DNA of 64,000 bases. Source: Roseibium sp. Sym1. Lineage in GTDB: Bacteria > Pseudomonadota > Alphaproteobacteria > Rhizobiales > Stappiaceae. Below are positions 22,115 to 29,526 of the stretch, piece by piece. The position numbers and the translations under genes are program-made. The notes beneath the pieces are model-generated. The model was given only the letters and a program-made list of their open reading frames with translations. It was not told where the DNA came from and ran no database searches. Position 1 is the stretch's first letter, and every line of letters starts with the position of its first letter. The stretch covers positions 1,178,001-1,242,000 of the forward strand of contig NZ_CP114786.1 in NCBI RefSeq assembly GCF_027359675.1. The letters are read 5' to 3'.

Positions 22115-23369
22115 CCGTGCCGCGATCGCCGCGCATCTGGCGGCGGCCCGGCCACGCGCGGTTGCGGCGCTGGTGGCCTGGTGCCGTGACATCGAGATGG
22201 CCGAGGACGCGTTCCAGACGGCGGCCCTGCGCGCGGCGAAGAACTGGCCGGCCAACGGAATCCCGCGGGATCCGACCGCCTGGCTGCTGCACGTGGCGCG
22301 CAACGCGGCCCGTGATGTGTATCGCCAGCGCGCAAGGCAGGCGGAGGAACCTCTGGAGGCTGCCTTCAGGCTCGCCGACGGCAGCCAGCCACAGGCCGAG
22401 GAGGCGCTTGACAAGGCGCGCTTCAGGGACGACGTGCTGCGGCTGCTGTTTCTGTGCTGCCATCCGAGCCTGCAACCGGGCGATCAGGTGCTGCTCTGCC
22501 TTCGCCATGTGCTGGGGCTCGGGATCAACGACCTGGCCCGGGCGCATGTCACGTCAGCCGATACGATGCAGCGCCGGATATCGCGGGCCCGGGCCCGGGC
22601 GCAGGCACGGCTTGGCGCCGGCGAGGCGGACATCAAGCCCGGCGAGCGGGCCGGAAGCATCGCCCAGGTGCGCAAGGCGCTCTACCTGATGTTCAACAAG
22701 GGCTACGGCGCCAGCCACGACGAACAGCATCTGCAGCCGCTCCTTGTCCGCGAGGCGATCCGGCTGGCCCGCCTTCTGGTTTCGCTGTTCCCGGGCGAAC
22801 CGGAAAGCCTTGGACTGCTGGCACTGTTCCTGGGCCATTCCGCGCGCATGGGCGCCCGGCTGGATGCGGCGGGGAGCCTTGTCACGCTTCCGGATCAGGA
22901 CCGGACGCTCTGGGACCGCGGCGCGATCGCCCAGGCAGCGCAATACCTGCAAAACGCCCTGCGCAGCGGACAGGTCGGCCCGTTTCAGGTTCAGGCGGCC
23001 ATCGCGGCTGTTCACAACGCGGCCGCCCGCGCCGAAGACACCGACTGGAAAGAAATCCACTGTCTCTACCTGGCTCTGGAAGCGCTGGAGCCCTCGCCGG
23101 TCGTTCGCCTGAACCGGCTCGTCGCCCTGTCGCGCCTGCAGGGCCCCGATCGCGCCCTGGCCGAGTTGCAGGAACTGGTGGAAACGCTGGCGGACTACCT
23201 GCCGTTTCACGCGGTATACGCCGGCCTGTCCGAAGAAGCCGGCCGGCGAGCCGATGCCGTCCGCGCCCTGAGAGCCGCTCTCGACTGCCATCCGTCCACC
23301 GAGGAGCGGATCTTCCTCACGAGCGAGCTGGCGCGGCTGAAGGACGGGGCAGGAACGGGGAGGAGTTGA
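22107..23369 (+). CDS. ECF42-type RNA polymerase sigma factor
   Basis: A 420-residue sigma factor. The N-terminal sigma-2 region contains MAEDAFQTAALRAAKNWP and PTAWLLHVARNAARDVYRQ. The sigma-4 region is at about residues 125-175 (LCLRHVLGLGINDLARAHV, TMQRRISRARARAQ). A long C-terminal extension begins with RKALYLMFNKGYGASHDEQ and continues as TPR-like helices. This extension and the upstream DGPF gene define the ECF42 group, which has no anti-sigma factor; the extension itself is thought to control activity. The start ATG lies inside the DGPF stop region (8-base overlap). Confidence 0.93.
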   Translation: MADRAAIAAHLAAARPRAVAALVAWCRDIEMAEDAFQTAALRAAKNWPANGIPRDPTAWLLHVARNAARDVYRQRARQAEEPLEAAFRLADGSQPQAEEALDKARFRDDVLRLLFLCCHPSLQPGDQVLLCLRHVLGLGINDLARAHVTSADTMQRRISRARARAQARLGAGEADIKPGERAGSIAQVRKALYLMFNKGYGASHDEQHLQPLLVREAIRLARLLVSLFPGEPESLGLLALFLGHSARMGARLDAAGSLVTLPDQDRTLWDRGAIAQAAQYLQNALRSGQVGPFQVQAAIAAVHNAAARAEDTDWKEIHCLYLALEALEPSPVVRLNRLVALSRLQGPDRALAELQELVETLADYLPFHAVYAGLSEEAGRRADAVRALRAALDCHPSTEERIFLTSELARLKDGAGTGRS

Positions 23370-23409
23370 AAACAGTTTCGATGGTCGCTACAGCAAGGCC
23401 TGACGGGAT

Positions 23410-23434
23410 CCGGGCCGGATTTTCCCCGGTCCGG
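23410..23434. terminator. Possible bidirectional hairpin between convergent genes
   Basis: CCGGGCCGG (23410-23418) can pair with CCGGTCCGG (23426-23434) with one G-U pair and a 7-base loop. It lies between the convergent sigma-factor and TctA genes. No clear T-run follows, so termination strength is uncertain. Confidence 0.35.
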
Positions 23435-23460
23435 CACAGCCGAGCCGTTCAGTCCTGCTG

Positions 23461-24981
23461 TCAGGTCTCCGGATCGAGCTGTTGCGTGGCGGCCGCGGCC
23501 TTCCGTCGCCGGCGCACCGGGCCGAGCACCAGCGGCGAAAGCCAGATTGCGATGGTGACGATCCCCAACCCGGCTGAGATCGGTCGCTCGAAGAAGGTCG
23601 CGAACTGACCGTTTGCCTTGATCATCGAGGTCATGAAGGCGTCCTCCAGCAACGGCCCCAAAACCAGTCCCAGGATGGCCGGAGCGATGGGAAAGCCGTT
23701 CTCCTCCATGAGATAGGCAACAAGTCCCAAAACGAGCAACACGACGATGCCGAATACCGAATTGTTGATCGCAAACGTGCCGACCATGCAGAACATCAGG
23801 ATGATCGGCATCAGCACCGAGCGCGGGATACGCAACAGCTGCTTGGAGGACTTGATTGCCAGATAACCGAGCGGCAACAACAGCAAATTCGCCACGAAAA
23901 ACGAAATGAACACCGCGTAGATCAATTCAGGCTGATCCAGGAACACGGTGGGTCCGGGATTCATGCCTTTCACGTAAAGAACGCCAATCACGATCGCGGT
24001 GATCGAATCGCCCGGAATGCCGAAAACAAGCGCGGGCACCCAGGTTCCGCCCAGCCCCGCATTGTTCGAAGACCCCGCATCCACCAGCCCTTCGACATGG
24101 CCTGTCCCGAATTTTTCCGGTTCCTTCGAAAACCGTCTCGAAACCGCGTAGGATATCCACGCGGCGATGTCCGACCCGGCCCCGGGCAAGGCGCCAACCA
24201 GCGTCCCGATCACCGACCCGCGCAGCAGGTTCATTCGATATTTCGACATGATCGCGCCCAGTCCGGCAAACACGTTGCCGATCGATGCCTGCCTGACGGC
24301 GTCAGGTGGTCTGGTTGCCGTGACGACGCGCAAGACTTCGGCCAGCGCGAACATGCCGATCATCGCGGGAATGAAGTTGATCCCGCCCATCAGCTCAACC
24401 GATCCGAATGTGAACCGGGCCTGGCCCGACATCGGATCAAGCCCGACAGTTGCCACCAACAGGCCGATCAACAGGGAAATCGCCCCTTTCACCGGGTTCG
24501 AGCCCGATATGAACGCTGCACAGGTCAGGCCAAGGCAGGCCAGCCAGAAGTACTCATAGGAAGAGAATTTCAGCGCCACTTTGGCCAGTATGGGCGCTGA
24601 AAACGTCAGCGCCACCGCTCCGAACATGCCGCCGATGACCGCGGCGACCAGGCCGGTGCCAAGCGCCAGCTCGGCCTTGCCCTTCCGGGTCAGGGCAAAC
24701 GCCTCGTCCGTGTAGGCAGCCGAAGCGGGGGTGCCCGGAATTCGCAGGAGAGCCCCCGGTATGTCCCCCGCAAAAATGGCCATGGCCGTGGCCGTTACGA
24801 TGGCGGCAAGGGCCGGAACGGGCGGGATGAAAAATGTGATCGGCACCAGAAGCGCGGTGGCCATTGTCGCCGAAAGACCGGGAATTGCCCCCATGAAAAG
24901 CCCGAACAGTCCGGACAGGAGGATGACCGTCAGAACATAGGGATCCAGCACGATCGGCAAGGCAGTGAGGAAATGGTCCAT
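23461..24981 (-). CDS. tctA: TctA-family large membrane subunit of a TTT transporter
   Basis: A 506-residue protein with about 11-12 TM helices and typical TctA motifs: GAIPGLSATMATALLVP near the N-terminus, GALPGAGSDIAAWISYA and FGIPGDSITAIVIG in the middle. It forms the channel of a tripartite tricarboxylate transporter with TctB and TctC. The start is the ATG two bases after the TctB stop; 63 upstream codons belong to the overlap with tctB and are not homologous. The substrate is a carboxylate, not identifiable here. Confidence 0.95.
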   Translation of the reverse strand: MDHFLTALPIVLDPYVLTVILLSGLFGLFMGAIPGLSATMATALLVPITFFIPPVPALAAIVTATAMAIFAGDIPGALLRIPGTPASAAYTDEAFALTRKGKAELALGTGLVAAVIGGMFGAVALTFSAPILAKVALKFSSYEYFWLACLGLTCAAFISGSNPVKGAISLLIGLLVATVGLDPMSGQARFTFGSVELMGGINFIPAMIGMFALAEVLRVVTATRPPDAVRQASIGNVFAGLGAIMSKYRMNLLRGSVIGTLVGALPGAGSDIAAWISYAVSRRFSKEPEKFGTGHVEGLVDAGSSNNAGLGGTWVPALVFGIPGDSITAIVIGVLYVKGMNPGPTVFLDQPELIYAVFISFFVANLLLLPLGYLAIKSSKQLLRIPRSVLMPIILMFCMVGTFAINNSVFGIVVLLVLGLVAYLMEENGFPIAPAILGLVLGPLLEDAFMTSMIKANGQFATFFERPISAGLGIVTIAIWLSPLVLGPVRRRRKAAAATQQLDPET

Positions 24982-24983
24982 GC

Positions 24984-25463
24984 CTACCACCTGTAGTCCT
25001 GCAACAATCCCCAGGGCAGGGGGACACGCAGGACCTCGCCAAAGGCATATTGCAGCGCGACGACAACCGCGATGGACAGTGCCAGCGACCCCAACCAGTG
25101 CCCGGGACCCCGCAACCACATCAACATCGAGAAGATGCAGACGAAACCCGCTATCGGGAACCCCAGCCAATCCGACAGCAGGATGTAGAAAACCAGAATG
25201 CCGACAATCAAAAGAAAATTGGCGACAAGACGCGGCGATCCAATCCAGTCGAACGCCGTTGCCCAGGGTTCTGTTCCCCTGTTCCGCACGCCCTGAAACA
25301 CCATCACCAGTCCCAGCACTGCCATTGCCCCCGCAATGGTGCGCGGGAAGAACGCGGCGCCGTAGTTCTGCCCCGGCATGACCCGGAAGTCCCTGGTGAG
25401 GTAGAAAACCAGAGCGGCGAAAAGGACGAAAAAGCCGCCCGATATTGCATCATTTACTTTCAC
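24984..25463 (-). CDS. tctB: TctB-family small membrane subunit of a TTT transporter
   Basis: A 159-residue four-helix membrane protein (NDAISGGFFVLFAALVFYL, the GAMAVLGLVMVFQ segment, LLIVGILVFYILL and the C-terminal LALSIAVVVALQYAFG). Its size, position between tctC and tctA and topology are those of TctB. The spacing to tctA is two bases. Confidence 0.9.
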   Translation of the reverse strand: MKVNDAISGGFFVLFAALVFYLTRDFRVMPGQNYGAAFFPRTIAGAMAVLGLVMVFQGVRNRGTEPWATAFDWIGSPRLVANFLLIVGILVFYILLSDWLGFPIAGFVCIFSMLMWLRGPGHWLGSLALSIAVVVALQYAFGEVLRVPLPWGLLQDYRW

Positions 25464-25481
25464 GATCCTGCCCCCTGAAAA

Positions 25482-25510
25482 CTCTGCCCCGGTCGGGAAC
25501 CGGGACAGAG
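25482..25510 (-). other. Intercistronic hairpin between tctC and tctB
   Basis: CTCTGCCCCGGT (25482-25493) pairs with ACCGGGACAGAG (25499-25510) with one mismatch and a 5-base loop. It lies between the binding-protein gene and tctB, without a T-run, and probably stabilises the tctC message or attenuates transcription of the membrane genes. Confidence 0.6.
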
Positions 25511-25520
25511 CGCGTTTGGA

Positions 25521-26504
25521 TCAGTTGGCAATCCCGACTTTTTTCATCACAACGCCGAAATTCTCGTCCGCTGCCTGCATATAAGCCGCCGCCTCTTCAG
25601 CCGGGCGCCAGATCATGCCGAAGCCGCGCCCTTCCATGAACTCGCGATATTCGTCGGAATTGTAGGCCCTCTCCAGGGCCGGAACGAGCACGCTGGTCAC
25701 CTCGTCCGGCAGTCCGGCAGGACCTGCAACCATGCGCCACGCACCGACGGTCCAGTCCGACCCGGTTGCCTCCTTCAGGGTCGGCACGTCCGGCATGATC
25801 TCCAGGCGCTCCTCGCCCATCGTGGCCAGCGCACGCACTTCACCCGCTTCGATCAGGGCGCGTCCTTCAGCCAGCGACGACGTCACGAAGGTAATGCCAC
25901 CGGCGACCATGTCCTTGAGCGCGGGTGCAGCGCCCTGACTGGGGACCCAGGGAGCGACCGCGGGATCGACGCCTTCCGAAAGCATCCAACCGGCATAGCC
26001 CAGATGCCAGATGCCGCCCTGCCCGGTGCCCGAGCCGTTGAACGTCCCCTCCGGGCTGTCCTTGATCGCCGCCAGCAAGTCCGCGGCCGTTTCGAAGTTT
26101 GAATCGGCCTTCACCATCAGACCGCCGGAATCGAGATTGACCTGAGCAAGCACCGTGTAGTCCTTGTAGCTCAGGTCCGTCAGCCCGGCCCAGTGCATCA
26201 TGGTGATCTCGACGGTCGGCATTCCGATCGTATACCCGTCCGGTGTTGCCGTCGCGATGGCCGAGTGGCCAACGACACCCGAGCCGCCTGTGCGGTTGAC
26301 GACATTTACCGGTTGGCCGAGGTCTTTTTCCAGAAGCGATGCCAGAATGCGTCCGACGGCGTCGGTTCCGCCGCCCGCTCCCCAGGGCACGATGAAGGTT
26401 ATGGGCCGGTCCGGATATTCCGCCAGCGCCGGAGAAACAAACCCCATGGCAACGACCGTGGCCATGGTGATTTTAATCGATTTAAAAAGCTTGCCTATTT
26501 TCAT
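25521..26504 (-). CDS. tctC: TctC/Bug-family substrate-binding protein of the TTT transporter
   Basis: A 327-residue periplasmic protein with a signal peptide (MKIGKLFKSIKITMATVVA..., cleavage after ALA), then the Bug-family start YPDRPITFIVPWGAGGGTDA, and IGMPTVE, TFNGSGTGQGG, WVPSQGAAPALKDMVAGGI segments. It captures a carboxylate for TctAB. Two ATGs lie at 26510 and 26504; the second is preferred because GGGAGG lies 7-8 bases before it and only 2 before the first. Confidence 0.93.
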   Translation of the reverse strand: MKIGKLFKSIKITMATVVAMGFVSPALAEYPDRPITFIVPWGAGGGTDAVGRILASLLEKDLGQPVNVVNRTGGSGVVGHSAIATATPDGYTIGMPTVEITMMHWAGLTDLSYKDYTVLAQVNLDSGGLMVKADSNFETAADLLAAIKDSPEGTFNGSGTGQGGIWHLGYAGWMLSEGVDPAVAPWVPSQGAAPALKDMVAGGITFVTSSLAEGRALIEAGEVRALATMGEERLEIMPDVPTLKEATGSDWTVGAWRMVAGPAGLPDEVTSVLVPALERAYNSDEYREFMEGRGFGMIWRPAEEAAAYMQAADENFGVVMKKVGIAN

Positions 26505-27360
26505 TTGCATTTCCTCCCTTGCACAGTCGTGCTGCGCTGCCTGTTGCGGTGAGTGTCAATTCCGACCGGCATTCAGCAGTTGGAACCAAGCCCGGCGACC
26601 AAAGCGACGGCCTGCTTGAAACCACCTTTTCCCGGGTCCTGCCCAGTCAATCCACCTCCATTGGATCGAAAGGTCGCCAACCCGGGAGGCAGCAACGACC
26701 GGCTCAAACTATCGCCGAAATAACTAGTATACAAGATATATATGATATACTTGTTGCCGGACGTCCCTACCCATTGAAATGACGGGCAAAATTCCCGGGA
26801 GCCGAACGGAGACCGGTCCAGTTTTCAAACGGAAGCGGACGGCAAAAGACTGTCTGGAGGCTGAAATGACCCGGGTGATCTTTGCTCTTACCCCCGGACG
26901 CCGCATGGCAATCAACGGGAGGACGCACCACGGGACGGAGCTCGGTTGCCCCCTGCTGCGGTGGTTTGCTTCAACGAAGCGCATCGTCCGGTCTGCGGGC
27001 GCGCGCCGAATTTCAGAGGTCTGCCGATTGCCTCCCCGACCCAAAACGGAATACCGAGCGGGTGGTATGGACCGCCCGTTTGCCGGCGCTCTCTGCCGCA
27101 GACCCCAAGACAAACGGGTTCCGGCAAATCCGGCCCGCTTCAACCCGTCGGATTGTTTCCGTCAGAGCGCTGCGCTCAAGGGACTTGCGGCGGATCGCGG
27201 CCCGGTCACAGCGGCCTGGGCGCGACCTCCTCAAACCGGGCCGTCTGCATCGGCCGGCCTTGAGACGGATCTGCGAAATTTCCATTGAAACTTTAAGCAA
27301 TTGGTCTTTCGCCAGACCCTTGAAACCTATAGCTTATCCGGTGAATCACAGAGGTAAGCG
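26505..27360. other. Intergenic region between TTT and carbohydrate loci
   Basis: About 0.86 kb. No frame on either strand resembles a known protein and none has a good ribosome site. It holds the tctC promoter, an AT-rich palindrome (26726-26753) and the leader of the PHP gene, whose GAGGT ribosome site is at 27351-27355. Confidence 0.55.
26726..26753. promoter_or_regulatory. AT-rich palindromic operator candidate upstream of tctC
   Basis: AGTATA (26726-26731) and TATACT (26746-26751) form an inverted repeat in an otherwise AT-only stretch, flanked by CAAG (26732-26735) and CTTG (26750-26753). The style (GTATAC-rich) matches FadR/GntR-class operators such as the one at 59717-59731. It lies about 220 bases before tctC; the cognate regulator is not adjacent. 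Confidence 0.4.
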
Positions 27361-28422
27361 ATGCTAGAAACCGGCATATGGCTCAAGGGCGATTGGCACA
27401 TGCATTCGCGCCATTCCACCGATAGCACCCACCACGGGATCGCACGCATCATCGCGTCTGCCAGGGGAGCCGGGCTCGACTATCTGGCGATCACGGATCA
27501 CGATGTCCATGTGGCAGGTGCGGTTGCCGATCATACCTGGGCGGATCCGGACTTTCGCTCCGATCAACTGACCCTCTTCTACGGAGCCGAGCTGACGGCG
27601 GCGCGGGGCCATGCCAACATCCTTTCAGCCAGGCCTTACGATCATCAACGCGTTTTCGACGCGCGCGATGCGCGGGACTGGGATATCCGGGCGCTGAAGA
27701 CCGAACTCGGCGTGCATTTTTCCGCCAACCATCCCGACACGCGCAACATCTACAGTTTTTCCTGGGATCTCGCCGACAGCATCGAGATCTGGAACACCAG
27801 CCAATGGGCGCGCAATGTGACGGGTCTTAGGATCTGGGACGACGTGCTGCTGTCGGGACGGATCATGCCGGCTCGCGGCGGCTCGGATGCCCATCACGGG
27901 GTCCCGGAGAACGGCGACATGGACCGGCCGGAAAGCGTCGAGGCACTCGGCAATGCGCCGGGTACGCCGACGACATGGGTCTTCGCGCAGGATCGCAGCC
28001 CGGAGGCGATCCTTGCCGCGCTCGAGGCCGGACGCACGAGCGTGAGCGCCAATCCCTACGCTCCGCGCGCCGAACTGATCGTCACGAACCGCGACGGAAC
28101 CCTCTTCATGGGCGATATCGCCCCCGCATCGGGCGGCTCCGTCACCGTGCGGGTAACGCTTTCGGGAGGCCGGATCGAGGAGGCGCGCTACCGGGTGCGG
28201 ATCATCTGCAACCGCAAGGAGGTCGCGCTTCTGTGGACCGATCCGGTGACGGGTGCGGCCGAGGCGACGCTTTCGCTGGAACCGGGCATCCGCGCCTATC
28301 TGCGCGCCGAGATCGAGGGACCGCAGACCCCCTTTCCCCCGGCACCTTACTGCACCAGCCAGAGCGGCACGATGGTCGCGCTGACCGGCCCGGTCTACTT
28401 CGGCTACGACCCGGCGTTCTAG
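27361..28422 (+). CDS. PHP-domain metal-dependent phosphoesterase (CehA/McbA-like)
   Basis: A 353-residue protein with PHP motifs: GDWHMHSRHSTDS (residues 10-22), DYLAITDHDVH (about 40-50), the HFSANHPD motif and the GGSDAHHG motif near residue 176. These bind the di- or trinuclear metal centre. The C-terminal third (from about residue 225) is a beta-rich domain. PHP proteins hydrolyse phosphoesters or act on sugar phosphates; here the context suggests carbohydrate metabolism. Its stop overlaps the convergent GH105 stop by four bases. Confidence 0.85.
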   Translation: MLETGIWLKGDWHMHSRHSTDSTHHGIARIIASARGAGLDYLAITDHDVHVAGAVADHTWADPDFRSDQLTLFYGAELTAARGHANILSARPYDHQRVFDARDARDWDIRALKTELGVHFSANHPDTRNIYSFSWDLADSIEIWNTSQWARNVTGLRIWDDVLLSGRIMPARGGSDAHHGVPENGDMDRPESVEALGNAPGTPTTWVFAQDRSPEAILAALEAGRTSVSANPYAPRAELIVTNRDGTLFMGDIAPASGGSVTVRVTLSGGRIEEARYRVRIICNRKEVALLWTDPVTGAAEATLSLEPGIRAYLRAEIEGPQTPFPPAPYCTSQSGTMVALTGPVYFGYDPAF

Positions 28423-29504
28423 GCTGCCCGCGCTCCTTCACCGAACGCGTCGATCAACATGAGCATGGTCAGCGCCTGTCCGTAGGGGGTCGGGATATTG
28501 GGAATGTCCTTGTAGAACTGCAGCGTGTGTCCCATGGGCGTGCCGTCGGAGACATGGGCGACGATCCCGTCCTCGCCGATACAGTCGAGCACCGCGCGGC
28601 GGGCGCTGGCAACGACCGTGGAATATTCCGGCGCAAGAAGCCCCTGTTCGATCCCCCGCGAAATGCCGTAAGCGATCCCGGCCGTGGCCGATGCCTCGAT
28701 CGGGGAACCGGGGTCGTCGAGCAGCGTATGGAAATAGCCGTCGGCATTTTGCGCCGCCGCCAGCGCCGTGACCTGGGCGCGCAGTACGTTGGTGAGAAAA
28801 CGGCGTTCGGGGCCCGATATGCCGGGCAGGATCGAGAACAGTTCGGGGATCGCGATGGTGATCCAGGAATTGCCCCGCGCCCAGAAGGCCCGTGCGAAAT
28901 TGTGCCGTCCGTTGAAGGTCCAGCCGTGATACCAGAGCCCGGTGACCGGATCGGAAAGATAGCGGGCATGCACGAGGCATTGATAGACGGCCTCGTCGGT
29001 CCAGTCGGGCCGGTTCATGCGCTTGCCCGCAACGGCAAGGAAAAGGCACGTCATGAAGAGCGTGTCATCCCAAAGTTCGCCGTCATTGGCCCGTTCCTTG
29101 ACCACATGCTGAAAACCGCCATCCTCGGTGCGCGCCAGCCCGGTCATGAGCCAGTCCGCCCAGTCGGCAACAAGGGCTTCCCAGTCGGGGCGGTCGACAT
29201 GATCGAGCAGACAGGCCAGCGCCAGCATCGGCGCGGTCGAGTTGACCTGGCGCGGCGGCAGGCCGCGCGAGATCTGCCAGTCGTACCAGTCCGCCAGCAC
29301 CGCGATGAGCCCTTTGTCCCCCGTGCTTTCCGCGTGGCGGAACAGCCCGTAGACGCCGACGCCAATTTCCCAGTCCCATTCGTCGAATTGCAGCCGGAAC
29401 CCGTCGCCGTCGAGCGGTGCGGTGTCGTTGATGCCCCGCAGCCGCGCCAACCCAGTCGCCACGCTGGTCAATCGGGAAAGGAGAGTGTCCTGGCTGTGAT
29501 GCAT
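28419..29504 (-). CDS. GH105/GH88-type unsaturated uronyl hydrolase
   Basis: A 361-residue (alpha/alpha)6 enzyme with GH105 motifs: GGFQHVV...DGELWDDTLFMTCLFL (catalytic Asp of the YteR type), FWARGNSWIT, SPIEASATAGIAYGI and the C-terminal PYGQALTMLML. The family removes unsaturated glucuronyl/galacturonyl residues left by polysaccharide lyases, so a lyase product is expected upstream in the pathway. No signal peptide is seen, consistent with action on imported oligosaccharides. The start at 29504 has GAGG upstream. It is the last gene of the minus operon. Confidence 0.88.
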   Translation of the reverse strand: MHHSQDTLLSRLTSVATGLARLRGINDTAPLDGDGFRLQFDEWDWEIGVGVYGLFRHAESTGDKGLIAVLADWYDWQISRGLPPRQVNSTAPMLALACLLDHVDRPDWEALVADWADWLMTGLARTEDGGFQHVVKERANDGELWDDTLFMTCLFLAVAGKRMNRPDWTDEAVYQCLVHARYLSDPVTGLWYHGWTFNGRHNFARAFWARGNSWITIAIPELFSILPGISGPERRFLTNVLRAQVTALAAAQNADGYFHTLLDDPGSPIEASATAGIAYGISRGIEQGLLAPEYSTVVASARRAVLDCIGEDGIVAHVSDGTPMGHTLQFYKDIPNIPTPYGQALTMLMLIDAFGEGARAA

Positions 29505-29526
29505 GGAAATCCTCGTTCTCTGGCGT

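Noticed and set aside
26724..27288. Open frames on both strands between the tct and PHP genes
   Set aside because: No family resemblance, Arg-rich shadow-like composition and no ribosome sites.
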